A stretch of DNA of 64,000 nt from Pinus tabuliformis (Eukaryota > Streptophyta > Pinopsida > Pinales > Pinaceae), in the NCBI GenBank assembly GCA_031772625.1, contig CM062811.1, positions 646,982,606 to 647,046,605 on the forward strand, written 5' to 3'. Shown piece by piece: positions 42,625-55,437 of this stretch. The notes under the pieces are model-generated. The model saw only the letters and a program-made list of their open reading frames with translations. It did not search any database and was not told the origin of the DNA. How positions within the stretch are numbered: the stretch's first letter is position 1; every line of letters begins with the position of its first letter. The position numbers and the translations under genes were made by a program.

Positions 42625-43254
42625 AAAATCTTTGATTTGAAATGAAATATTTTACTGTCTGTGAATCAGAAGTCCTAATAGAAGGTCTTTGCAACCAATG
42701 TTTGATATTTGGAATTTTTCATAGGATTGTTTAAGGGCTGTAGATCATTTATCTCGTTCCTCAATTAGTTTTTAATGGATTTATGGAATTAGAGAGTTGT
42801 GTGAATCAAATCTGAGTTTAATAGCATCACTATGACTGATTTTCGATTTATAGTTCAACCCGGGGTTAGTTTTGTTTAAAGGTAGTGAGCGAAATAGGTT
42901 ACTTGAGTTGAATTTTGTAAATAGGTTATGGTGATTATTGAATTTGTTTCCAGTAAAGACTCTAAGCATGAATTGGTTATATGGTTGTTAAAGATAAATT
43001 AGGGATTTGAATTGTGTGTGATATTAGAAAACATAATATGTTTCTTTACTTCAGTAGATTTTAGTAGAGTAATGGAATGATTTTGAATTAGGGACAAATA
43101 TTGGAATGCACATTTGTTACTTAATTCTGTATTAAGTGAGTATAAAGCAGTGAATGTGGATCTAAATCGTAATTTTTTGCAACTCTAACATTACGAATTC
43201 TGGATTGAAATTTTTAAATATAGGGAATTAAAAGAACATATCAAAAATGTAACA
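42625..43254 (+). repeat. Probable remnant of the C 5' LTR
   Basis: A/T-rich DNA ending ATGTAACA directly before a worn primer-site-like sequence and the gag start of C; by position it should be the end of the 5' LTR. No second copy was recognised near 59800-60086. The LTR beginning is not visible and may be cut by G2. Confidence 0.4.
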
Positions 43255-43276
43255 TTTTTTGCATCGTTTTCAGGGG
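43255..43276 (+). other. Decayed primer binding site of C
   Basis: TTTTTTGCATCGTTTTCAGG lines up with TTTTGGCGCTGTTGCCGGGG of B at most positions and has the right place, 184 bp before the gag ATG. Confidence 0.4.
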
Positions 43277-43459
43277 GTTTCAAACGGTACAGGTAATATT
43301 TTATTTTGGTAGATTCGTGTGTGTGACAGGGATTTTGTCGGAAAATTAGTGGGCAGATAAAGTAAAGTAAGACATGAGTGAAGAGCCATGCATCCACTAT
43401 GTTGGAGTTGCTCCAAATTATGATTGTCCTTGATCAATTTTTGTAGTTCTTCTTTTCTT

Positions 43460-45091
43460 ATGTGTAAAAGTAGAAGTAGACCTAGAGATAGTAAGGGAAT
43501 ATTTATTCAGCGTACAAAATCATTTTCAAAACTATTTGGTCCTACAAAGACCCCTCCAATTAACCATGCTAATCGTTATGTAGGCATAAGAGAGGAAGGG
43601 GAAAGATATGTTGTAATAGTGGCCTCAGGAAAGGAAATACTCCACTCAGAGGGGGAAATACAACTTGAAGGCACACCACACAAAAAAATAGGCCATATTA
43701 GGAGTTGTTGTAGGAACAAAAGCAGTGGTAGTCTCACAAGTCGAATCTTCAATAGAAAGACCTCAGAGATATTTGGGGCATGGGCATGTAAAACCTAGCT
43801 CAGTTGAATCTTCTTCCAGTTGGAGTACTACACTAGAGCCTACTACTTTTATACCTCTTGAAAAATGGTTGACAAAGGAGAAGGTGAAGAGAATAGGAAT
43901 AATGATAGAAATAATAACAAAAACAATGACCAAAATAATGATAGGAACAATGGTGGGAACAATGATAGAATCAATACCTTACTTAATGGTGATAAAAGAG
44001 ATGGACCTAGAGGAGGACCTGAGGAGAACGAGGAGGAATTATAGACCACATTTCAATTTCCAATCCTAGATATTACTAGGAATATTACTATGAAAAATAT
44101 ATCGTTGGCATCTCTTCCACTCTTCCATGGTACGTCTTCTGAAGACCCTGACTCTTTTTTATTTGAATTTGATATTATTTGTATAATTTATAACTATCAT
44201 GATGATGCACATAAGCTCAAAATATTTCCCTCTACCCTAAAAGATTCAACCCTTAGGTGGTTGATGAGCTTGGGAGAACACACTATCTATTCCTAGGATG
44301 ATATGAAATATGTCTTTCTTAAGAAATATCAAGATTATTGCAAAACTAGAGACATTAATGACATTTTTAGAATGCAACAAATGGAAGAAGAGATTTTAGA
44401 AGAATATCTTTAAATATTCCTTGATAATTATCATAAATCTTGAATAGGTAATTTTGACGAGAGGACCTTTAGGACTGTTTTCTTAAAAGGGATAAGGGAC
44501 GAATGCATTGAAACCTTAAATCTCTTAAGCTCTAGGGACATCTATAAGAAACCTTTTGCTGAAATAGCTTAGCTATGTAGAACTTATTCCAGAAGCCAAG
44601 CTAAGGTAGGCAAAATAATTCATGACAACCCAAGGGATTACATGTCTAGGAATTCTAAACCTGTCCAAGGTGGTGTTACTCAAACTGAACTTGGGAACCT
44701 TTTGGAGAATTTTAAGAAAAACATCCTAAATATTATCAGTGACCAGTTGGATACTATGAAAATAAAGAGGAAACAAGAGGAAGAGAAGGTTTATTTAGCC
44801 ATTTTATGTCCTAAATACAAAAGAAAACATGCTGAGATGGAATGTCCTATAAATGTAGTAGAAGTTTATGGAATTTTCACCCATGATCATCCCATTGAAA
44901 AATGCCCTTCTTTACCAGGATTACAAGCTATTTATAAAGGAGGGGCTGAAACAAGTGAGCTTCCTTAAAATTCTAGAAAACCACCATGGAGGACATCGAA
45001 TAGTAATCCTTATCATGACCCTAATATGTAGTCTTTTCCCTAGTTTCAACCATGGAACCCTCATACATATTATCCTCTGTGGTTAGCCAAC
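43460..45091 (+). pseudogene. Element C gag
   Basis: Starts at ATG 43460 (MCKSRSRPRDSKGIFIQRTK), like B. Several frames carry the rest: an Arg/Asn/Asp/Gly-rich part near 43880-44030, the capsid domain 44090-44296 (MKNISLASLPLFHGTSSEDP, FLFEFDIICIIYNY, LKIFPSTLKDSTLRWLM), then after stops the zinc region 44642-44968 (LENFKKNILNIISDQLDTMK, LAILCPKYKRKHAEMEC with Cys to Tyr, CPSLPGLQAIYK). Frameshifts near 44045, 44297 and 44970, and TAG codons. Older than B by its damage. Confidence 0.8.
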
Positions 45092-46440
45092 CACTTCAGA
45101 ATTCACAATGGAATCAAGGATGGAAGGGAAACCCTTATGGGAATGTCTTTTAGTCCCAAATTCCAGTACCTCCATATCCCCATTACTAGCCACAATATCC
45201 ACCCTATATTCCATATACACCTAATGTGCCTCAATACCAAAAAGGGTATAGTCAGCCTTATCACGCACAACAACAATTTGCATTACCATTACCACCTCCA
45301 TTATAGAAGCCACAACCACTACCACTACCTCAAGATTCCAATCCATCTTCACGGTAGACACAAAAATAATTTAACTCAAACCCTCTTAGGCCAACATAAT
45401 TGCTTGCACAACCCGTATCTAATCCTAATAATAGACCTCCTCAACCTATGCAAAACATCGAACTGCATCATTTTTCCACTTATGTTATCACTTCCTTTCC
45501 TCTAAATGAAATTCAACTTAGGTTTGGGAAAATGATTAATAAAAATAGATCTGTTATATTTATGCAAGAGGAGGATCCCCATATAGAATCTGAAGACAAA
45601 TCGAATGAACAAATGGAAAATGAAAGGAACGATGTAGTAAGAGAACTTCAGAAGCTCTTGGAACCTAAGGAGCCTCCTTTTCCTAAAATATTGCTTGTAA
45701 ATAAGGTTGAGTCACCTAGAGAATATGATTTGGAATCCAAATTAAGGAATGTTTGTATAAATATCCCTTTACTACAAGCCATTAAAGATATACCTATTTA
45801 CACTAAGATCATTAGGGATATTTGCATCAAGAAACTAGGAAGGAAGAAAAATAATAATCATACTATCAAAGTAATCAATGAAATGTCATAAATGATATCT
45901 GGACTACCACTGAAATATGACGATCCAGGGAATCAAGTAGTGACCATAGGAATCAATGGGACTTTTTTTTCCTAAAACCTCAGTATATCTGAGAGAAACC
46001 ATCAATCAATGATTGTTCATACTATGACATTTCTACAACAAAATGATGTAAAACCCACACCTTTGTATTAGAATTAATAGACAAGTTTGTTGTTAAACAT
46101 GTTGGAGTCCTAGAAGATGTGGTGGTAACAGTAGCGTTTTTGGAAGATCCAATTGATTTCATAGTATTTCTCTAAAGAATACTAAATCAGGACACCTAAT
46201 AGTCCTAGGTCAACCCTGGATAGCTACTCTTGATGTTGTCATTGGGTGTAGAACTGGAGAAGTGACTATCTTGAATGGATCTCAAATCCAAATATTAACC
46301 ATTTTTCCACCTGCTCAATTAGCTGGTGAAGCCCCTCTTTGGTTGGAAATACGTTATGGAGAGGAAGAATGTATGCTTCCCCTGCTAACCTTAGAACAAT
46401 CAAGGGGATTTTAAGAACAATAAGAGGAACATGTTTTGTA
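45092..46440 (+). pseudogene. Element C gag tail and protease region
   Basis: A Pro/Tyr/Gln-rich gag tail (frames broken) up to 45460, then the Athila linker SFPLNEIQLRFGKMINK near 45495-45550, ESKLRNVCINIPLLQAIKDI near 45735 (B: ELKNVCIKIPLLQAIREI), and a protease too decayed to show its Asp with certainty near 45950-46050. VLGQPWIATLDVVIGCRTG-like text near 46200 matches B ILERPWLATADAFISCRSG. Many stops. Confidence 0.72.
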
Positions 46441-48090
46441 GCAATTTTTGTCTGATATAAGATGTATTAAATACCCTATTTCTTTTAGTGGTTATAATCA
46501 TGTTTTCAGTAGTGAGTTTCAGGAAACTTGTTATCTTGCTATGTTTGCATCATTTACTATTGCATCCATAGGAGAAAATAGGGAAGCAGGTGTACAACCT
46601 ATTGAAATCAATTCTAGAAAAACATTGTATATAGGTACAGACTTAAGTACAAAACATAAACAACAAGTAGTAGAAATGATCAAAAAATAGTCCAGGGAAT
46701 TTTCTTGGGACTATCTAGATATGAAAGTGATTCATCCCAACACTTGCATACATCATATTTACACCAATGAAGAAATCAGACCTGTAAGGCAACCACAAAG
46801 ATGCATGAATCCAACCCTTAAAGAAATTGTCAAAGATGAACTTCAAAAACTTTGAGTGCAAATTTTATATATTCCATCTCTAACAGTAAATGGATATCTC
46901 CTCTAGTGGTGGTTCCCAAGAAAAATGGGAAATGGAGAATCTACTTTGGTTATAAGGAGCTAAAAAAGGCCACTTTGAGAGATTTTTTTGCTCTGCCTTT
47001 TATTAACCAAGTGCTTCATAATTTATCAAGGAAAAAGTATTTCTCTTTCTTAGATGGGTACAATGGCTACAATTAGATCCAAATAGCCACAAAAGACCAA
47101 AAGAAAACTACTTTTACCTACCCTTGGGGTATCTATGCTGAATTCTCCCATTGGGCTTGTGTAACGCCCCAACTACCCTTTACAGGGTTGTTTTGGCCAT
47201 TTTTTATGACCTTATACATGATTGTGTGGAAGTATACATGGATGACTTCCCAGTGCATGGAAATGATTTTCAGGAGGCTTTGGAAAATTTAGAAAAAGTT
47301 TTGATTCGTTTTCAAGAGACTCATCTATCGCTCAGTAATGAAAAATGAAAAATGATGCAAGTTAATGGAATTGTTCTTGGTAATCATGTGTCACAAACAA
47401 GGATAAAAGTTGACCCTGCAAAAATCGAGGTAATTTCACAGATTCCAGTCCCAAAAATGTAGAAAGGGTAAGAAGTTTTTTGGGGCATGCATGGTATTAT
47501 AGGATATTTATTGAAATTTTACCAAACTTTCTTCACCTATGTTTAAATTTTTGGCTAAAGATGTTGATTTTTCATGGAATGTTGATTGTCAAAATGATTT
47601 TCAGGAATTAAAAGGCAAATTGTCAACCGCTCCAGTGTTGAGAGGGCTTAATTGGTCCCTTCCTTTTCATATTTATACCGATGCATCAGACACAACCCTT
47701 AGAGTTGTGCTAGGACAAAGGGATGATCACATTCCTTATGATATTTACTTTGTTAGAAAAAATCTCTCACATATAGAGTTGAATTACACCATCACTGAAA
47801 AGGAATTATTAACAGGGGTTCATACTATCAACAATTTAGGCACTATATTACTAGTTACAAAAAAAAAAAAAAATCATACTGATCATTCAACTATTATACT
47901 TCTTATGCACAAACCTATTACAAATGGTAGAATCACTAGATGGTTTCTTCTGCTTCAAGAATTTAATATTACTCTGATTGATAGGCCTGGGTGAGGCAAT
48001 TTAGTTGTATACTTTCTATCTAGAATGAACATGTCATAGTACATTGCCCCAATTGCAGATGATTTTCCTGATGAGAACCTATTCGCCATT
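46441..48090 (+). pseudogene. Element C reverse transcriptase and RNase H
   Basis: Matches B over the full length in several frames: INSRKTLYIGTDLS near 46610, FIYSISNSKWISPLVVVPKK at 46861, KYFSFLDGYNGYN at 47035, LCNAPTTL at 47157, YMDDF near 47232, then a stop at 47346, RNase H HIYTDASDTTLRVVLGQ near 47665 and HTDHSTIILLMHKPITNGR near 47875. An A run at 47862-47873 has replaced part of the sequence before HTDHS. Beyond repair by single changes. Confidence 0.85.
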
Positions 48091-48653
48091 TCTACTTATA
48101 CTCCATGTTTCACTGATGTGGCTAGTTACTTGGTAATAGGTAGGCTGCCACAAAATCTATTTTCCAGGGAGAATCATAATATTGTGCAGTTGAGTGTCAT
48201 TTATTCATGTATAGAAGGAGACCTATACCGCACTAGACTATATTTAACCATGAGGAGATGTGTGCGGGAGGACAAGATGTATGATGTCTTGAAAGCTTGT
48301 CACAATGAACCTTGTGGTGGGACTTTTGCGGATAAAAGGACAACTTATAAGGTGTTACATGGGGGATATTATTGGCTCACTCTTTTTAAATATGCCAAGA
48401 AATTTGTTTCCAACTTTCATGATTTCCAAAGAATGCGGAGATATGTTCCAAGTGATGAGTTGCCTCTCCAAACACAGGTATCAATTGAACCTTTTGAAAA
48501 GTGGGAATTAGATTTTGTAGGGCCTATTTCTCCTATGTCCAGAAAGAAGAGGTATATCTTAGTCTATATCGATTATGTGACAAACTGGGTGGAAGCTAAA
48601 TCCTTATATTCTTCTACTGAGAATTTTGTTGTAGATTCCCTTTTTGAGGACAT
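48091..48653 (+). pseudogene. Element C integrase, first part
   Basis: Zinc domain CHNEPCGGTFADKRT then KFVSNFHDFQRM; both Cys of the second pair are lost. Core FEKWELDFVGPISPMSRKKR (first Asp), VYIDYVTNWVEAKS. The frame stops at SLFEDI where solo LTR K starts (48654). The remainder is at 58380. Confidence 0.87.
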
Positions 48654-48863
48654 TGTTGGGAACAGGTCCCCTAGGGTCAAGTTTTGGGGTTAAAAGCCCA
48701 AGCAATGGGGTTAAAGGCCCAAGTTTTGTATAAAGAATGTAAAGTCTCCGCATTTTGTGGGGAGCGTGAAGATGTAAAGAGTTATCAAGGGTTTCCACCC
48801 TTGGTTTAAGTAACTTGTGTCGGCTTTATGAGATCCACCCTTGGTCCGTGGACCATGGGATTG

Positions 48864-48871
48864 TATAAAAA
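48864..48871 (+). promoter_or_regulatory. TATA box of the K LTR
   Basis: TATAAAAA, just after the perfect inverted repeat TGGTCC-GT-GGACCA (48842-48855). A polyadenylation signal AATAAA follows at 49088-49093, in the order expected for an LTR. Confidence 0.6.
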
Positions 48872-49609
48872 GGGAATTCTTAGAAGAGTCTAAGGCAATA
48901 TTTAGTTCATAATCGAGGTTGATGAATGTAATGGGTCTATGAGAGCTAAGAACGAAAAGTCATAGCGTAAGAAAGAGGCTCTACAGCTGAGTATGCAGAG
49001 GCCTAGGGTAAAGTCCGTAGTTGAGTGTGCCGACCCCTGCAGTTGTGTGCGCAAGGTAGTTAGAGTCTGTAAGGAGATCTGAACATCAATAAAGAGAATT
49101 ATTCTGGAATTACTTCTGCATGGTTATTTTACTTCTGTTATGAATGCATGTGATTATGTTATGTGAATACGGGGTTTATGATTTAATGTTGTATTGATGC
49201 GCGAAACTACGTATTTTACTTTGTTATATGAACGCAAGTAATTGTTGGAAATAATACTGGGGGGGGTGAATCAATATTTACAATCTATAACTTTTTCATT
49301 TCCATAATCAGATTTATATACGCTACTTCAGTGAAGGGAACTCACGTGTGCACGCAATTGTTCTTGAGGAAGCTAGTGTATATCTAGTGAACTTATGATT
49401 CAGTTAATTCATCATATGTTTATCTTTAATCAGTGCTTCAGTACTTTATTAAACATTAAACAGTAACCATGTGCAATAATAACATAATAAAACATGACAC
49501 ATAAGCAACACACATGAACAATATTTAAGGTGGAAACCCAATGTGGGTGAAAACCACCTGTTGTTGTCGTCTCTGTCTTCTTTTAATAACGAGAAAATCT
49601 GTTTACAAT

Positions 49610-49910
49610 CTTGTACTGGTGTAGACTCATACTAGTATGCAGGCTTCTACCTGCAGAATGTTACAACCTTCTCTCATTCTCCAGCATCTACTGGAAGGGA
49701 GCTACAACCCCTTAGCTCTTGTACTAGCCAATATGTTTACTAGTACGTAGGTGTCGGCCTATTGAAGGCTCCAACCTTCACTCGTTTTCCAGCTACTATT
49801 GGAAGAGAGCTCAAACCCCCTAGCTCTTGTACTGGTTGATATGTTTACCAGTATGTAGGCGCCAGCCTACAGAAGGCTACAACCTTCTCTCTTCCTCTAG
49901 GGACCACGTT
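49610..49910. repeat. 108-bp tandem repeat in the J LTR
   Basis: Units start at CTTGTACT at 49610, 49718 and 49826 (last one partial); counterparts in the right LTR start near 55810, 55917 and 56025. Each unit has a short hairpin after AGTATG: GCAGG...CCTGC at 49639-49654 and GTAGGC-GCCA-GCCTAC at 49855-49870. Confidence 0.88.
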
Positions 49911-51295
49911 TCATAAATTTTCAGACTGGATACTCCTGGAACAACATTGAAGCTCAAAATGATAACTGTAATACAACCATCAAATACATCTGCATCAACC
50001 AATCACTGAAACTCAATCATCACTCTATGAATCAGCCACAACTCAATCAATTACTAACAACCTCTGAACCTCTGGCACAACTGAATCATCCATTCATACT
50101 TAATCAACTTCAACCAATCAACTGGAACAGATAGATCATTGTAACTAGTACATAGATCTGAACCCAGAACACTGCATCATCATTTAGAACCAACTGTAAC
50201 CTCAAAACCATGCATGAGAGTGTATACGCTACGTAGCTGAACCCAAACTACGTGTATACGCTACTTCCCTTAGCCCAACCTGTGTATATCTCTAAAGATA
50301 CTGAATCATAAAACTTCTGAACCACAAACTATACCAATCAGTGACATTCTACTGTCATATTACTGAATTCTAAACAGATAGCAACAAGGATCACCCTTCC
50401 TTCTCAATCAATCAATCAATCAGACTCAATTTCCTTATATATTCAGTTCTACTTTCAGATCTAAGAAGACATCATTGAAAAACAACAGTAAAATAGTAGT
50501 ACTGATTTGATAGATCAATCATCCTTGAACATCAAGCTTTTCTTTTGCATACACTACTTGGAAGAGCCGAACCAGCGTGTATACGCAACTTCACCAAAGC
50601 GAACCAGCATATAGATCTGCAAATACTTACTTATAACTTCGTTGCACTTCCCGACTTCAGACATACCTAGATCATCATATATAAAGGATAAAATATGTGT
50701 TAGCAATTAGATCTAGCCCATCCATTATCAGATCACATAATGATAAGTCATTATGATCCTGATCCATCATTAGATCTCATCACAATCAATCAATCTAAAC
50801 ATTCAGAACATTGTCACCAGAATGCAGTCACCAGAACACAAAGCATAACCCAGAACTCTGCATCAACAACCAGAACCAACTGCAACTTCAAACATCATAG
50901 TTCATAAGGTATATGCTACTTTGATGTGTCGAACCAGCATGTATACACGCTTTTACCAAAGCGAAACAGTGTACATATCTGCAAATACTAACTTAAAACT
51001 TCACAGCTATTCCAGACTTCAGTCATACCCAGATCATAACATTTACAGAATAAAACATGTGTCGGTATTAAAATCTAGACTGTCCATGATCAAACCACAT
51101 AATGATAATTCATTTAGTGCTTTATGATCCTAATCCATCATCCATCATCAACAACATAGGTTCATCCTTAGTTCAGATCAAGCAAAGCATCAGAATCTCA
51201 TAACCTACATATATGATCTAACACTTCATAAGATATTCAATACTTGCACTCATTGGCCTAATGATCTTCTCCTCATTATATAGTTTTAGGCAATT

Positions 51296-51434
51296 CTCAA
51301 TACCTTGGACCAGAACCACTTAGGACCAATAGCTTGGACCAAATACCTAGGTTCAATACCTCGAACCAAATACCTTGGATCAATACCTTGGACCAAAATA
51401 CCTTGGACTAAATACCTCAGACCAAAACCTTAGT
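51296..51434. repeat. 14-15 bp minisatellite in the J 3' LTR
   Basis: About nine units of the type AATACCTTGGACC(A)A in a row. The right LTR has the same array at about 57509-57622 with one or two units fewer. Confidence 0.85.
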
Positions 51435-51864
51435 TTTCCAACATGTACGTGCTTTTCCTCCTTTGAAAGTGCGTGTATACGTATATGCTCCTTTTGTTCT
51501 GTTAACCCACGTGTATACGTTACTTGGACAAGGTGAACCAGCGTATACTTCTTAAACTACTCTCTTTCTTCAATCTCTGGAGTTTGATCTGTAATCCTTT
51601 GGTGTTAACCTGCTACGCTGTGAACTGTCATCTGAGTGAGTTGCCATCAAGGGCAATACCTGTATCATAATTCCATTGTACATTACTTCTGAACTGATTC
51701 CTTTGAATTGCCCTGCATTTTGTCACATCTGTAAACACAACTTCCATGCATTCTGTCACATCTGATATCTCTTCTGTAGATTCATCTAGTTACCATATAC
51801 AAGTGAGTTGTTCTGCTATAAGTGGGTTTCCATCAAGTACAACACATGCATCATAATGCCAACA

Positions 51865-51880
51865 ATCTCCCCCTTTGGAC
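51865..51880 (-). other. Polypurine tract of J
   Basis: The minus strand reads GTCCAAAGGGGGAGAT directly before TGTTGGCATTATG. This wording is common at the 3' end of plant copia elements. Confidence 0.85.
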
Positions 51881-54067
51881 TTGATGGCAACCATGTTGGT
51901 GTTGATTACTACAAGCTGTAGAAACTGTTAGAGATAACAAGCAACACCAAAATACTCTCCCCTTTGACATCAAGGGCAAAGGGTAGACCAAGATATTCTC
52001 CCCCTTTGATATCAAGGGTAAAGCGCTGACCAAAATGAAGACTTTCATATCTGAACAGCTGAATATTGATCATTTATCATGCTCCCCCTAGGCACATGCT
52101 AAATTTTCTAATTAAATTCCCCCTTTGTACATGTTGTGATGCACTAAACCATCCATGCTCCCCCTGAGCACATGCAAAGTCTGCAAGTAGAGTTTCTAAA
52201 AAAAATATCATGACTCTATAATTCAACTATGTGAGTATGACTTTCCTATCACCAATGACTCATACATACATCAATCTCCCAACCAAGTGGGGATATACCA
52301 AATTTGACTCATCTACCCAACCAAGTGGGGATATACCAATTGTTTATACATGACTGAAATATAGTAATTATTACATCATCCTTCCCATGCATAGTGGGGG
52401 TACAAATTACATCATATGACCAAGAGGGACTCACTAAAAGACTATGACATATAGAGACATATTACATCATGGGTCTTTGTATGACCTTTTCATCAAATGG
52501 CATACATGACATTTATAACAAATACCAAAGATCTAAACAAGACCATGATAGCCATCAAAAACTATCATACACCATAAATGATCTGCTCCATAAGCATCTG
52601 TTAGCAACATCTAGTCCAGCTACCTATATATGTCCATCATTAGTTCTTAATATATGACAATGTAAATATCATCAACCTGTGACAAAGTATGCCACATATA
52701 GATATCAACTCATCCTCTTGATCTCATCAAGATCAACTTTCTCCGTATAAAGATCCTTATCATAACCTTCCATGAATCAACTAAGCATATGTCATATCTT
52801 CAAGCAGTAACACAAAATCATATCATATGTATGTGAAAACACCATAGTCATCATCTATGATCATAACATCATCATCAAGAATTGCATGATCTTTCCACAA
52901 GAGCCCTCAATATATCAACCATGTATCATCACTAGGGAACATCCCACATTTGATAAGCATCAACCATGATAATCAACATGTGTGAGTATCAAACTTATCA
53001 TCATAAAGTAAGAAGTCATCATCATTATGTGACTAAGTAAGCCATGTCTCTGAATATCCATGTCTTCAAATAGCTATGTCTTCATGAGACCTGCATTAAC
53101 ACCATTCTCTTGGCCAACCAATGATATTTATCAATATGCAACTTAAGTAATCATCCATGTATCCAACATCATGTGTATCCATCAACTATGTACCAAACCA
53201 TGAGCTCATGATCATCTGTTAAGCTTTCTTGATACCATCAACAACAATAATCCTTAACAATGTGAGAGCCAAGAACTATAGGAATCATGCATCATAACTG
53301 CACCATATAAATTTTATGCATCTTTGAAGGCATGATGACACCATCATAAAATAAATGAGTGGCAAGTTGTGTACTCAAGCTTTGTACTTCTCCTTGTCCT
53401 TATGAATATCACCATGTAAGCAACATATATGTACTGTATGCATCATCAAAAAGTCATCCACAATCATCCATAAATCTGAGCTAAATAACAACTATGTAAC
53501 CCCAAGCAATACAAGTATCATCCGAGATTTCATCAAGGTCAACTCATACTCGTAACATAGCATGGTGTATCATTTAAACACTTTAGCCAAATAAGAATCA
53601 TCATCATTGATAAGAATCATTAGGAACCAAATACTTCTAAACATAATGCCAACAATGCATTATTATAAGCATATGATTCCCCTGAACCTGTCTCGACTGT
53701 TCATTGTCAGATCTGATCATTGCAAATATCAGTAAGAATCATCAAGGCATCATCATAAATCAGATATACATCAACTTTTTAATAGCTTATGAGGACCAAC
53801 ACATTTCCACATATCATCAGTAGATTGTAACCATCATCAAACAGAGCAGATAATTGACTGAACCATATCAGACCCTTTTTCCTAAGTCTGTCCCACTGCT
53901 TTTTCCTCAAACCAACATATACGCAACTGTGCAGCTTCGAACTCATGTATATACGTGACTTGTCTTCATGAAACTTGCGTATGAGATTTAGAACACTGAA
54001 GTTTCACACTTTCAACTCCCCCTGAGTCTGTTATGTCTGTATACTGTGTCATGCCACATTTTTCTGA
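51881..54067. other. Noncoding interior of J
   Basis: About 2.2 kb rich in ATCATC, CATGT and CACCAT words with no protein-like frame on either strand. Short direct repeats include CCCAACCAAGTGGGGATATACC twice (near 52279 and 52319) and CATGCTCCCCCT words near 52079 and 52155. No RT, integrase or RNase H remains. Confidence 0.6.
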
Positions 54068-55375
54068 CTATACTTCCTTCTTCTTCCATATCTTCGAGTG
54101 TGATGATGTTTTCTCCTTTTGGTATGGTGCCCGAAATTTTCTCCTACATTCCTTTGCTATATGTCCAAACTTGTTACATGCATAACATCTTACATGTTTA
54201 ATATTCCTTCTATAGCACTCAATGGCTTTGTGACCAAACATATTGCAAGAAAAACAATATCCCTTAAAGTACCTGGAATCTGATGATATTTCTGTGTGAT
54301 GATCTTGAACCATTCTACTTCTACATCTCACTACGACATGTCCAAAATTATGACATATAAAACATTCAACATTATTCATTGGAGGAAATAACCGACTATA
54401 TTTTCTTTGAAGAATTTCTTTCCTTGGTTGTTGATGGGGTTGACCTCTCATCCCTTTGTTGAGCATTTTAGATTTTGCATTAGAGTTCCTTGCCTCACCT
54501 TGTGAGCTAGATTCACCTTCAACAGATTCATGAAAACCAAGACCAGATTTGATGGCAGGAGACCTTTGACTACTAATAATATCATCCAAAATCTTAGTAC
54601 TATCTTGAAATCGTAAAAGCTTATCCTTTTCTTCTAATTTACCTTTTAGGATATTTACCTCATCTTGCTATTTCTCTTAATTTTCAAGATACTGCTTCTT
54701 CATGATTTCTTCAGCTTTTCTTCCTTCTTCCACTTGTTGCCTTAATTTGAGAACTTCATTTTCTTGTTCTTCAAATGCTTGGAGTAGTTCTTCATTCTGC
54801 TTATTTGATTTTTCAAGATCTTCTTTTAGAGAGAGGTTCTTAGCTTCAAGACTTTCATAGTAACTGGATCTATCTTTAAGTCACTTGATTGTTGTGCTCT
54901 TTTCATTTACTTCATTTCTCAATGATGTCACTACATCCTGTAGCCTTTTACTTTGATCTTCCTTTTCCTTGTACTGTTTCCTTACTTTGTTTCCTTCTTC
55001 TAACTGAGCTTTTAACCTTGTGATTGCTTATTTGTAGGTACACTCCCTTCTGTCCAATAGATCTTGTTGATCTCTAATTGTATCTGTGAGCCTTTTAAAT
55101 TCTGCCTCTATTTGATTTATTTATTTTTCACCCATAAGAGAAAATTTAGTTGTTTCTCTATCACTTTCATTATCTTCAAATGAACAGAGAAATGTATCAC
55201 CAAAGGACAACAAATTCATACCTGATAGTTCTTTTGCTTGTTCATCTTCATTTTGAGGTGATTCTGAATCTGAAGAGTTGCTTCCACATAATCCCCAATC
55301 GTTTCTCCCACTGTCATAGTTCCTTTGATATGCCTTCTTATTTTGAGGTGCTTTCTTCTTTAGCTTCTTTCCCAT
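54068..55375 (-). pseudogene. Element J gag (N-terminally truncated)
   Basis: One minus-strand frame with about six stops. Start at ATG 55375, only 49 bases from the primer site. Order: Lys-rich start and acidic stretch (SSDSESPQNEDEQAKEL), a long coiled coil (about 55090-54620; KNLSLKEDLEKSNKQNEELL), the conserved copia gag words DDIISSQRSPAIKSGLGFHE near 54585, and three zinc knuckles CX2CX4HX4C (CFICHNFGHVVVRC, CFSCNMFGHKAIEC, CYACNKFGHIAKEC) between 54375 and 54150, ending in a basic tail. The usual N-terminal capsid domain of copia gag is missing. It could bind RNA but could not build a normal particle. Confidence 0.85.
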
Positions 55376-55423
55376 TGTTTCTACGGATCTCCTTCAAGCG
55401 ATCAAGCTTCTGCCAAAGGACCT

Positions 55424-55435
55424 GCTCTGATACCA
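55424..55435 (-). other. Primer binding site of J (initiator Met tRNA)
   Basis: GCTCTGATACCA on the plus strand, two bases from the right LTR; TGGTATCAGAGC in element orientation. Confidence 0.93.
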
Positions 55436-55437
55436 AT

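Larger units (their letters stand above)
49243..51864 (-). repeat. 3' LTR of J
   Basis: 2,622 bp, near-identical in layout to 55438-58056. Inside: a 108-bp tandem repeat (49610-49910), seven GTATAC sites mostly as GTGTATACGC, and a 14-bp minisatellite (51296-51434). CATCAAG-GGCAA words recur near the inner end and continue into the interior. Confidence 0.94.
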
